A stretch of 15,790 nt of DNA, taken from the NCBI GenBank assembly GCA_030673805.1, contig DAOVIH010000021.1:1-15790 (forward strand). Direction: 5' to 3'. Below, in pieces: positions 1 through 6,433 of this stretch (position 1 is the stretch's first letter; every line of letters starts with the position of its first letter). The notes below the pieces were generated by a model. The model saw nothing but the letters and a program-made list of their open reading frames with translations, was not told where the DNA came from and searched no databases. This stretch comes from Candidatus Bathyarchaeota archaeon (GTDB taxonomy: Archaea > Thermoproteota > Bathyarchaeia > Bathyarchaeales > Bathycorpusculaceae). A program made the position numbers and the translations under genes.

Positions 1-210
1 ACTGATATCTTCAATAGTTTCATACCAATCGGGGAGGGCTTTGAAAGCCATGTTCATCATTTGTTTGAGACCTTCCCGACCTCCTAGTTGCGGGAAGTCT
101 GGATCAACATAATCTGGTGCCACTAAATCGTCTAACCGACCCCAGTTTTGCTTGCTAAAAGCGATTTCAACAAATTTGCGAACAATCGCCTTATTCTCTT
201 CCAATGACAT
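1..210 (-). CDS. SnoaL-like / NTF2-fold protein, partial (C-terminus outside window)
   Basis: The 70 visible residues begin MSLEENKAIVRKFVEIAFSK and continue with an aspartate/proline-rich APDYVDPDFP segment and a GREGLKQMM helix. This is the pattern of SnoaL-like polyketide-cyclase/ester-cyclase proteins of the NTF2 fold: an N-terminal helix, then 'D.YV.HD'-type residues, then 'G..G....'. Family members are small cytosolic proteins of about 130-150 residues, so roughly half is seen. The ATG at 208-210 is preceded on the minus strand by a strong ribosome site, GGAGAGGTGAT, ending about 6 bases before it. The gene diverges from the 2-oxoacid oxidoreductase operon. The substrate cannot be deduced, because the fold serves many unrelated small-molecule reactions and also non-enzymatic roles. 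Confidence 0.75.
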   Translation of the reverse strand, partial: MSLEENKAIVRKFVEIAFSKQNWGRLDDLVAPDYVDPDFPQLGGREGLKQMMNMAFKALPDWYETIEDIS

Positions 211-242
211 AAAACATCACCTCTCCTTCTTTCTTTTTTTTA

Positions 243-254
243 ACATTTAAGATT
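243..254 (-). promoter_or_regulatory. Putative TATA box for the SnoaL-like gene
   Basis: On the minus strand the sequence AATCTTAAATGT lies about 36 bases upstream of the ATG at 210. The 10-mer AATCTTAAAT also occurs at 5980-5989 at an equivalent distance from the fwdD start. Box-to-start spacing fits an archaeal core promoter with a short leader that carries the GGTGAT ribosome site. No transcript evidence is available. Confidence 0.4.
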
Positions 255-421
255 GTTGACTTCGTGCGCGCATCTTTTTGCTTTGGGTTTGGGGGTTTGG
301 TAATAAAATTTAACTCTTGTATTTCAAAAAAGGGGAAAAGAAGAAGTTTTCAGAAGAACAAACGTACAGAAACAAAAAAGTATCAGATGTTTTTCTAGAA
401 TAACAGGGAGATTAAACTTTT

Positions 422-2149
422 ATGGATTTTAGTTTCTTAATTGGTGGAGAAGCAGGCCAGGGAATCCAGTCCACTGGCCAAATTCTAGCCAAAACCTTAG
501 CTAAGGGCGGATTCAATGTCTTCGCAAGCCAAGATTTCGAATCCAGAATTCGTGGTGGACACAACTTCTTCAGAATCAGGGCATCAAATAAGCCAATCCA
601 TGCTATTTCTGAAGAGATAAACCTGATAATAGCATTGAATGAGGAAACAATAACACGTCACAAATCAGAACTAAAGAAAAATGGTTTAATAATCCATGAC
701 AGTGGGGAAAGCCCCCGAATCCTTCACCCCTCACCCTCTTTTTGGATTCCCTTCGAAGAGTTAGCCATAAAGAAAGCTGGCAACAAAATAATGAGAAACA
801 CAGTAGCTTTAGGGGCAACTCTTTGTCTCATAAAACTAGATTTGGAGATATTAACGAACGTCTTAAGAAGAGTCTTCGCTGATAAGGGAATTGAAGTTGT
901 TAGCAAAAATATTCAAGCTGCTTTAGCAGGCTTCAATTATGTCAAGGAGCATTTCTCAGGAACCCTAAATCCTTACTTTCCAGCAAAAAAAGAATCGCAA
1001 CTAATGTTGGCAAACGGGGCTGAATCTGTGGCCCTAGGTGCATTAGCTTCAGATTGCAAGTTCATGAGTGGATACCCCATGACCCCTTCATCAGGAATCC
1101 TCCATTACTTCGCAGGGAAATCTGTGGATATGAATGTTGTATTTGAACATGCTGAAGATGAAATTGCGGCTTTGAATATGGCTATTGGAGCATCATATGC
1201 TGGAGCAAGAGCTATGACCGCTACTTCCGGGGGAGGTTTTTCTCTAATGGTGGAGGCTCTAAGCCTAGCCGGGATGACCGAAACACCTGTTGTTATTGTT
1301 TTAGGCCAAAGACCTGGACCTGCAACCGGACTTCCTACAAGAACAGAACAAAGCGAACTAGACTTTGCGATTTACGCTGGTCACGGATTCTTTCCTAGAG
1401 CCGTCTTTGCACCCTCAACTCCTGAAGAATGCTTTTACTTAACTGTCAAGGCCTTCAATATCGCCGACAAATATCAAATCCCAGTCATAGTTTTAACTGA
1501 TCAGTTGCTGGCAGATTCCTATTCCACTTCTTCAGCTTTTGATCCTGCAAAGATTGAAATAGACAGGGGTGAGTTTCTATCAAAATCGGATCTTGGAGCA
1601 ATTGGAAAATACACCTATCAAAGGCACCAGTACACATCATCCGGGGTCTCTCCCAGAGCCATTCCGGGAAATCCTTATGCACTGGTTGTGACAGATAGCG
1701 ACGAACACACACAAGCAGGTCACATAACTGAATCTGCCGAAACCAGGACGAAAATGGTGCAGAAACGCCTAAAAAAGCTTAAGGGTCTTCGAAAAGAAAT
1801 TGAAGTTCCCCGAGGTTATGGACCCAAAGAAGCTAGTACAGTTCTGATTTCTTGGGGTTCTACCTATGGAGCTATGAGGGAAGCAGTTGATGCTCTCAAT
1901 ACACCCAAAGAAAAAGTTAGAATGATACACTTAAGTGAGATATGGCCTTTTCCGAGAGAGAGCTTGGCTCAACAACTCAAAGAAACAAAGGAGATCGTGG
2001 TAATAGAAAGCAATGCTACTGGGCAAATGGCTCACCTAATAAAAGCTGAAACTGGCATAAGTGCAACAAAAAGCATCTTAAAGTTTGATGGTCGGCCAAT
2101 TACTTCCACGTACATAACTAGAAACTTTTTGGAGGAGGCTGAGAACTGA
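422..2149 (+). CDS. korA: 2-oxoacid:ferredoxin oxidoreductase, fused gamma-alpha subunit (KorA-like)
   Basis: Catalyses CoA-dependent oxidative decarboxylation of 2-oxoacids with ferredoxin as electron acceptor, or the reverse carboxylation, in the cytosol. The 575 residues show three parts. A gamma domain covers about 1-185, with the glycine loop GGEAGQGIQSTG at 8-19 and SRIRGGHN at 41-48. A pyrimidine-binding alpha domain covers about 195-370, with GYPMTPSS at 217-224, EHAEDEIAALN at 242-252 and GLPTRTEQ at 303-310. A C-terminal transketolase-like domain II covers about 465-560. The gamma-alpha fusion is typical of two-subunit archaeal enzymes; the Sulfolobus counterpart is a little longer. 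The ATG at 422 follows GGGAG at 406-410, an 11-base spacer. It overlaps korB by one base (TGATG). Whether 2-oxoglutarate, pyruvate or branched 2-oxoacids are used cannot be read from sequence, so the Kor name is provisional. Confidence 0.93.
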   Translation: MDFSFLIGGEAGQGIQSTGQILAKTLAKGGFNVFASQDFESRIRGGHNFFRIRASNKPIHAISEEINLIIALNEETITRHKSELKKNGLIIHDSGESPRILHPSPSFWIPFEELAIKKAGNKIMRNTVALGATLCLIKLDLEILTNVLRRVFADKGIEVVSKNIQAALAGFNYVKEHFSGTLNPYFPAKKESQLMLANGAESVALGALASDCKFMSGYPMTPSSGILHYFAGKSVDMNVVFEHAEDEIAALNMAIGASYAGARAMTATSGGGFSLMVEALSLAGMTETPVVIVLGQRPGPATGLPTRTEQSELDFAIYAGHGFFPRAVFAPSTPEECFYLTVKAFNIADKYQIPVIVLTDQLLADSYSTSSAFDPAKIEIDRGEFLSKSDLGAIGKYTYQRHQYTSSGVSPRAIPGNPYALVVTDSDEHTQAGHITESAETRTKMVQKRLKKLKGLRKEIEVPRGYGPKEASTVLISWGSTYGAMREAVDALNTPKEKVRMIHLSEIWPFPRESLAQQLKETKEIVVIESNATGQMAHLIKAETGISATKSILKFDGRPITSTYITRNFLEEAEN

Positions 2150-3009
2150 TGGTAACCATAAATGACTATGAAGGCGGAGAAACTGCTTGGTGTCCTGGAT
2201 GCGGAAATTTCCAAATACTTGAAGCTTTAAAGCGAGGATTGGTGAACCTCAAATTGGAGCCTCATCAAGTACTATTTGTTTCTGGAATCGGACAGGCAGG
2301 AAAACTGCCCCATTACCTAAAAAGCAACTTGTTCAATGGTCTACATGGCAGATCACTTCCAGTGGCAACAGGCGCGAAGATCGCTAATCACGAATTAACT
2401 GTGATAGCCATTGACGGGGATGGAGGTGGATATGGAGAAGGATGCAACCATCTAATCCATGCAATAAGACGAAACATTAACTTAACCTACTTGGTCCATA
2501 ATAATCAAGTGTACGGCCTAACCAAAGGACAAACCTCACCCACCAGCGAAAAAGGCTTTATAACGAAAACAACGCCTGAAGGTAACTTTCTCCAACCGCT
2601 AAATCCGATAGCGTTGGCAATATCATTGGGAGCAACCTTTGTTGCCAGAGGATATTCAGCCCGGATTTCCCATCTGACAAAACTAATTGAAGAAGGTATT
2701 AAACATGAAGGATTTGCGCTAATAGATGTTCTACAACCTTGTGTCTCCTTTAATCGGTTGAAAACCTATAAATGGTATAATAAGAGAGTTTATGACCTAA
2801 ACGAAGACAAAGAATACGACACTAGCGACAAAACTGTCGCTTTTTCAAAAGCTCAAGAATGGGGAGAAAAGATACCTATAGGGATTATTTACACATCTGA
2901 AAAAAGTTCATATGAAAAACAAATCTCTGCGCTAAAAACTGCCCCCCTTATTAAACAGAAGTACTCGATGGCTAAAATGAAGCAGATCATAGATGGTTTT
3001 GTCCAATAG
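2149..3009 (+). CDS. korB: 2-oxoacid:ferredoxin oxidoreductase, beta subunit (KorB-like)
   Basis: Binds thiamine diphosphate and one Fe-S cluster and pairs with the gamma-alpha subunit. In 286 residues one sees AWCPGCGN (C15, C18), a third likely cluster cysteine in LQPCVSF (C198), and the ThDP motif GDG at 90-92 followed by HNNQVYGLTKGQ (N118, N119, K126). The position where many relatives have a further cysteine (SGIGC) reads SGIGQAGKLPHY here, a variant I recall from a recognised KorB subgroup. The residue after GDG, usually aspartate in that subgroup, is glycine (GDGGGYGEGCNH). The ATG at 2149 overlaps the korA stop and has a near-perfect GGAGGAGG at 2131-2138, so the two are co-translated. 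No separate ferredoxin-like delta subunit follows. Confidence 0.93.
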   Translation: MVTINDYEGGETAWCPGCGNFQILEALKRGLVNLKLEPHQVLFVSGIGQAGKLPHYLKSNLFNGLHGRSLPVATGAKIANHELTVIAIDGDGGGYGEGCNHLIHAIRRNINLTYLVHNNQVYGLTKGQTSPTSEKGFITKTTPEGNFLQPLNPIALAISLGATFVARGYSARISHLTKLIEEGIKHEGFALIDVLQPCVSFNRLKTYKWYNKRVYDLNEDKEYDTSDKTVAFSKAQEWGEKIPIGIIYTSEKSSYEKQISALKTAPLIKQKYSMAKMKQIIDGFVQ

Positions 3010-3032
3010 AATCCAGACAAAGTGAAAAAGAA

Positions 3033-3240
3033 ATGGATGCATTCGTCCTGATAAATACGGCCCGAATCAGTGTGGGAAGTCATTAAAGAGCTAAAAAAGA
3101 TTGAAAGTGTTGAAATCGCAAGAGCAGTATCCGGGAGATATAACGTAGTTGTTTACGTTGTCTCTGACAGCTTAGCTGAAGCACTAATTGAGATTAAGAA
3201 TGTGGACGGAATCAGAGAACAGGAAATCCTAGTCGGATAA
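3033..3240 (+). pseudogene. Stand-alone Lrp/AsnC ligand-binding (RAM) domain gene with apparent +1 frameshift
   Basis: Small RAM-domain proteins bind amino acids or similar metabolites and form oligomers, often next to metabolic genes. From the ATG at 3033 the reading starts MDAFVLINTARISV, the typical beta-1 strand of the family, but stops at a TAA nine codons after INT. One base further on, the frame ending at 3240 gives EVIKELKKIESVEIARAVSG, then RYNVVVYVVSDSLAEALIEI and NVDGIREQEILVG, which is the rest of the domain. The 208-base span exceeds a multiple of three by one. Dropping one G of the GGG at 3074-3076 would restore about 68 residues. It may be a true pseudogene, an assembly error, or a 56-residue protein from the GTG at 3070. 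It begins 23 bases after korB and is probably in the same transcript. Confidence 0.7.
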
Positions 3241-3394
3241 AAAGCTAAGTTCTGGTAAGATAGTTGCTCAGTTAAATTTCATTTCGCCTTTCCTTCTCCC
3301 ATCTAAAGGACAATGCTTCAGCTTACGCCAAAAAACTGAAAGGTTTAGTAATTTGATCACTTATTACAGTAATTCAGACAAACAGTTTAGATGA

Positions 3395-3400
3395 GGGAGG
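3395..3400 (+). promoter_or_regulatory. Ribosome binding site of the peroxiredoxin gene
   Basis: GGGAGG ends four bases before the ATG at 3405. It decides the start, because the ATG at 3391 runs into a stop after five codons. Confidence 0.6.
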
Positions 3401-3404
3401 AAGA

Positions 3405-3851
3405 ATGAGGGAAGGAGACTCCTCAAAACCTTTTGTTCTAAAAGATCAGAATAGAAATAAGTTTAATCTTGAAGACTTCAAGGACCATCATATATTGCTT
3501 TCTTTTCATCCCCTAGCTTGGACTTCAATTTGTGCTGAGCAGATGAAATCTCTGGAAAAAAACAAGACCAAGTTTGAGTCTTCAAATATGATAGCTGTTG
3601 GTATTAGTGTGGATGCTGTTCCTACAAAGAAGGCATGGGCTAAAAGCCTCAATATTAAAGAAACTCGATTGCTTTCAGATTTTTGGCCTCATGGAGAAGT
3701 GGCTCAGCTTTACGATGTTTTCAGATTTAAAGATGGTTTTTCGGAACGTGCAAACATAGTAATAGATGAAAAACAAACAATAATCTTCTACAAAGTTTAC
3801 CCTTTAGACGAACTTCCCGATGTTAATGAAGTTTTAAAAGATCTTTTCTGA
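3405..3851 (+). CDS. Peroxiredoxin (AhpC/TSA family, one-cysteine type)
   Basis: A thiol peroxidase that reduces hydrogen peroxide and organic peroxides in the cytosol. The 148 residues contain the catalytic signature P-x-x-x-T-x-x-C as PLAWTSIC (P36, T40, C43) and the conserved arginine in SERANIVID (R115). C43 is the only cysteine in the protein, so no resolving cysteine exists internally and an external thiol or protein must recycle it. The length fits a compact thioredoxin-fold peroxiredoxin. It stands 164 bases after the frameshifted RAM gene and has its own ribosome site, so it may be transcribed separately. In an anaerobe it would protect oxygen-sensitive Fe-S and metal-pterin enzymes such as the neighbours; that link is an inference from position. 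Confidence 0.88.
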   Translation: MREGDSSKPFVLKDQNRNKFNLEDFKDHHILLSFHPLAWTSICAEQMKSLEKNKTKFESSNMIAVGISVDAVPTKKAWAKSLNIKETRLLSDFWPHGEVAQLYDVFRFKDGFSERANIVIDEKQTIIFYKVYPLDELPDVNEVLKDLF

Positions 3852-4266
3852 TTATTGATGCTTGAAGCCTTGTTTTCACCCATCCAAAGTTGGAGTTGGC
3901 CTATGAAATTTGTAAGCTTGGAGTACCCGAAAGAACCAAGTTCTTTAATTCATTGAAAACAGTAATCCTATAGAAGTGATAATTTTTGTCCCTATCTGGA
4001 AAAAAGGAAAGATCGAAATGTGAAAGATATAGGCAGTTACTTTTTTTTGCTTTGTTGTCGTAGATAACGGCAAGTCTTATTTCAACTGGGCACCTTTATC
4101 AGTGGTCAGCTTCAGTCTAGGCGTACATTAGCAGCAGGTTATGGATAGCTCATTTTTCTATGATGGGTTGAACGATGTGGAAATAACTGAATCCCTCAGG
4201 TGCCTGACAGTTGATTGAACTGAAAGGCTCCAAAAACAAGAACGGATGATGGAAGTGGGACGCACT
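3852..4266. other. Gene-poor stretch of 415 bases
   Basis: No open frame of credible length on either strand. An 8-base T run at 4041-4048 and U-rich patches could end transcripts from the peroxiredoxin gene. One plus frame between about 4050 and 4260 stays open in pieces separated by single stops (FVVVDNGKSYFNWAPLSVV, then VMDSSFFYDGLNDVEI), which could be decayed coding sequence, but no family was recognised. Confidence 0.4.
4232..4242 (-). terminator. Possible U-rich terminator of the DUF5752-like gene
   Basis: On the minus strand the sequence TTCTTGTTTTT begins about 25 bases after the stop codon of the DUF5752-like gene. Archaeal termination commonly uses such oligo-T tracts without a hairpin. 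Confidence 0.3.
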
Positions 4267-4713
4267 TTAGGAAGGCTTTGTTGATTTGGTTTTCGTCAAT
4301 ACTATTGTTTTCGTCTGGTTTTGAGTCTGTTTCTTAACTACTTGTCTAAGAGACTTTTCAAGTTCGACTAGACGCCTTTCTACCTTTTGCTGGACCTTTT
4401 GCCGCAAACTCTCTTTGGAAAGCCCAATTTCTATCCAACTTAATCTTATGGCTAGCTCAGGGTCTCCAATGGTTTCTCGTATCCACTTTTGGAAATCATT
4501 TCGCCTAAAATGAAAACTCACTGATTCGGCGGCCACAGTTCTGATTTTTTGGGCGAACTCAGCTAGACTAATCGCCGTTATTCCAGTGTAATTACCTATA
4601 GCCGTGCAAAAATGGAAGCCTTTTTCAAAAGGAACACAACCCAGTATTTTCAGAACAGTTGTCTTTGGAAAACGGTTTTTCTCAACCAAACTAAGTCTTT
4701 TGTCTTCCAACAT
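4267..4713 (-). CDS. DUF5752-like protein of unknown function
   Basis: The 148-residue product has a core at about 30-100 that matches what I recall of the archaeal/bacterial DUF5752 family: FHFCTAIGNYTGITAISLAEF, then SVSFHFRRNDFQKWIRETIG and DPELAIRL. The core is a 'F.F.T..G.YTG..A.SL.EF' strand-helix unit followed by 'FHF.R.DF..WI....GD.ELA'. The C-terminus (about 105-148) is a charged helix ending in a lysine/threonine/glutamine-rich tail, possibly coiled coil. No signal peptide or membrane segment is seen. In other genomes the domain also occurs attached to glycosyltransferases; here it stands alone. The ATG at 4711-4713 has no good ribosome site, but a stop six codons upstream limits alternatives. 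Function unknown. Confidence 0.65.
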   Translation of the reverse strand: MLEDKRLSLVEKNRFPKTTVLKILGCVPFEKGFHFCTAIGNYTGITAISLAEFAQKIRTVAAESVSFHFRRNDFQKWIRETIGDPELAIRLSWIEIGLSKESLRQKVQQKVERRLVELEKSLRQVVKKQTQNQTKTIVLTKTKSTKPS

Positions 4714-4749
4714 AGTGCCCCATGATAGTTAGAGAAGAGTTCTTAGTTA

Positions 4750-4941
4750 ATGTTTGGGCTAGCTCGGTTAAAGCTACACTTCTCATGGAAACAAGAATGT
4801 TGCGATGAGAAAGCTCACCAGCAATTTTCTAGGGGTGCAGCAAGAAAACTAAGGCAAAACCTCAAAAGAGTTCTCGCAACTCAACTGCAAAAGAAGCCGG
4901 GTCAATCTCTTGAACATCCTGTCTTGGAAGTTTTGAGGTGA
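4750..4941 (+). CDS. Doubtful small basic ORF
   Basis: Sixty-three codons from an ATG at 4750, rich in lysine, arginine and glutamine (for example SRGAARKLRQNLKRVLATQL). There is no convincing ribosome site, only AGAAGAG about 12 bases ahead, and no recognised family. It lies in the gap between a divergent DUF5752-like gene and the CitG-like gene, and ends just before an AT-rich promoter-like box. It may be chance, since the neighbouring frames are interrupted and the composition does not resemble a folded domain. Kept only because it is the sole open frame in this gap. Confidence 0.2.
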   Translation: MFGLARLKLHFSWKQECCDEKAHQQFSRGAARKLRQNLKRVLATQLQKKPGQSLEHPVLEVLR

Positions 4942-4945
4942 TTAC

Positions 4946-4957
4946 ATAATATTAATA
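4946..4957 (+). promoter_or_regulatory. Putative promoter box of the CitG-like gene
   Basis: ATAATATTAATA lies about 41 bases upstream of the proposed ATA start at 4998. The predicted transcript would begin near 4978, just ahead of the GAGGAG ribosome site at 4983-4988. This placement supports translation beginning near 4998 rather than at the first ATG (5199). Confidence 0.35.
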
Positions 4958-4982
4958 ATGTTCTCCGTAAGAGTGGATAGAA

Positions 4983-4988
4983 GAGGAG
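4983..4988 (+). promoter_or_regulatory. Ribosome site supporting a non-canonical ATA start
   Basis: GAGGAG is followed after nine bases by ATA GTT CCC AGA AAA, which aligns with where CitG-family proteins normally begin. No ATG, GTG or TTG exists in this frame between the stop at 4968-4970 and 5199. Confidence 0.4.
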
Positions 4989-4997
4989 CGAGTAGCC

Positions 4998-5951
4998 ATA
5001 GTTCCCAGAAAAGACAAGGCAACACACATCGCAAAATGTCTTCAACTAGCCATTCTCCTTGAGACAAGTGCAGATAAACCAGGCAATGTTAATCCTGGTG
5101 TTGGTTTTGAAAGCACAAGATATGAACATTTTCTGGCCTCTGCCGTTGCATCTTTTCACCACTTTGAAAGGGGCGCGGAAAAAGGTCTCTCTTTTTCAAT
5201 GAGAGAAATTGGGGAAAGCCAATTCGAGCTGGGGAGAATAATATATGATTGTATGAAAGACATCGTCAGTTGGCAAAACGGCGGTAACACTCTACTCGGT
5301 ACAATAATCTTGTTCGTTCCAATCGCAGTAGCTGCAGGCATGAGTTTAACGAAAGAAGATTTGGTTTTTGACGTTTTGGAACTCAGAAGGAACATAAAAT
5401 TAGTAGTTGAGAGAACAACGACTGAAGATGGTCTTAGACTTTACGACGCAATAGAAGTTGCCGATCCAGGGGGGCTCAATAAGGTTCCATCTTTTGATGT
5501 TAGAGATCCTCAGTCTAAAGAGCAGATATTATCGAAAAAAGTAACCCTCTATCAGATTTTCAAAATCGCGTCAAACTACGATAACATCTGCTCCGAATGG
5601 GTTAACAACTACCCAATAACCTTTACAGTTGCTTATCCATACTTTATGGAACAGATTAGACTCAATATAGACTTGAACACTGCCATAACTCAGACTTTTC
5701 TGAAAGTCTTGTCCCAACATCCAGACTCTTTGGTATCTAGAAAAGTCGGCTTGGAAAAGTCGAAGAAAATCTCTCTAAAAGCCCAGAAAATCCTGCAGCT
5801 TGGCGGTCTTTCGACCAAATTGGGAAGAACACATTTTCAAGATTTTGACCGAGACCTGAGAAAAAGGAACAATCTTCTAAATCCAGGAACTACCGCTGAC
5901 ATCGTCGGGGCTTCTCTGGCTTTAGCTACCCTAAGCGGGTACAGACCTTGA
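4998..5951 (+). CDS. Triphosphoribosyl-dephospho-CoA synthase family protein (CitG-like)
   Basis: Characterised CitG/MdcB enzymes join dephospho-CoA and ATP to make the triphosphoribosyl prosthetic-group precursor of citrate lyase and malonate decarboxylase. No such lyase is in the window, so the archaeal substrate is open. With the proposed start the protein has 317 residues. The signature KPGNV is at 27-31, YEHFLASAV at 42-50, QNGGNTLLGT at about 93-102, ADPGGLNKV in the middle and NPGTTADIVGASL near the end, all family hallmarks. The first 67 residues, including KPGNV, lie upstream of the first ATG (5199), yet that frame has no standard start codon; ATA at 4998 with GAGGAG is the best candidate. 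It lies 76 bases ahead of fwdD on the same strand, suggesting a link to C1-cofactor chemistry. Confidence 0.85.
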   Translation: MVPRKDKATHIAKCLQLAILLETSADKPGNVNPGVGFESTRYEHFLASAVASFHHFERGAEKGLSFSMREIGESQFELGRIIYDCMKDIVSWQNGGNTLLGTIILFVPIAVAAGMSLTKEDLVFDVLELRRNIKLVVERTTTEDGLRLYDAIEVADPGGLNKVPSFDVRDPQSKEQILSKKVTLYQIFKIASNYDNICSEWVNNYPITFTVAYPYFMEQIRLNIDLNTAITQTFLKVLSQHPDSLVSRKVGLEKSKKISLKAQKILQLGGLSTKLGRTHFQDFDRDLRKRNNLLNPGTTADIVGASLALATLSGYRP

Positions 5952-5979
5952 TCTTAAGTTAACCAATACCATCAAAACT

Positions 5980-5991
5980 AATCTTAAATAT
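5980..5991 (+). promoter_or_regulatory. Putative TATA box for the fwdDBAC operon
   Basis: AATCTTAAATAT ends 36 bases before the fwdD ATG at 6028, predicting a transcript with a leader of only about 10-15 bases. The same 10-mer AATCTTAAAT occurs at the equivalent place ahead of the SnoaL-like gene (minus strand, 245-254). Confidence 0.4.
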
Positions 5992-6027
5992 GAGCCGGAG
6001 CATTTCTAATGGATAAGGTTCAAGGCC

Positions 6028-6429
6028 ATGGTTCAGCAAAAGTTGCGGGTGATTTTGCTTACAGGTCGGACGATAGAGCAGGGAGTAGGCAAAGAAAGGG
6101 GAAAAGCTTCTCAAGAGTATTTTGAAAGCGTTTCAATGTGTTATATGGACCCCGAAGACATGAAAAAACTTGGAGTTAGAAATAACACCAACATCCTAGT
6201 TACCACAAAATATGGTTCAGTTGTGGTCAAAGCGGTGAAATACCGGCGGGCTCCACACACAGGAATGATTTACATCCCTTATGGTCCTTGGGCAAATGCA
6301 ATCTGTAGCCACGAAACTGATAGTATCGGAATGCCTACCTTCAAAGGAATTCCAGCTCAGGTGGCACCCGCCCAAAACAAACCTGTGTTGAACATGGAAG
6401 AACTTCTAAAAATCGAATTTGGGAAGTAA
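6028..6429 (+). CDS. fwdD: Formylmethanofuran dehydrogenase subunit D (molybdopterin dinucleotide-binding)
   Basis: FwdD supplies the domain that closes over the metal-bis-pterin cofactor held by FwdB, where CO2 is reduced to formate in the first step of the archaeal methyl branch. The 133 residues match the family throughout: LLTGRTIEQG at 10-19, the strand-rich core with DMKKLGVRNNTNILV, and the most conserved block IYIPYGPWANAICSHETDSIG, then MPTFKGIPA. The length is normal for a stand-alone FwdD. The ribosome site is weak, which fits the short leader predicted from the promoter box. An ATG at 6009 is out of frame. The gene is first of four tightly packed fwd genes and overlaps or nearly abuts fwdB. 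Whether the metal is tungsten or molybdenum cannot be told. Confidence 0.93.
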   Translation: MVQQKLRVILLTGRTIEQGVGKERGKASQEYFESVSMCYMDPEDMKKLGVRNNTNILVTTKYGSVVVKAVKYRRAPHTGMIYIPYGPWANAICSHETDSIGMPTFKGIPAQVAPAQNKPVLNMEELLKIEFGK

Positions 6430-6433
6430 TTGT

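Noticed and set aside
285..300. G-rich GGGTTTGGGGGTTTGG as a G-quadruplex ahead of korA
   Set aside because: Only two full G3+ runs plus a GG; at best a weak two-layer structure, with no sign that it is repeated or conserved.
3852..5000. Insertion sequence or other mobile element in the gene-poor stretch
   Set aside because: No transposase motif, terminal inverted repeats or target-site duplication could be seen.
5199..5951. CitG-like gene starting at the first ATG (250 residues)
   Set aside because: This start would remove the conserved KPGNV and YEHFLASAV segments, which are encoded in the same open frame just upstream; it also has no good ribosome site.
6419..6433. TTG start for fwdB, five codons earlier
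   Set aside because: It would overlap fwdD and lacks a good ribosome site, while GTG at 6434 has GGGAAG seven bases ahead and gives C118 the numbering of the known enzyme. It cannot be fully excluded.
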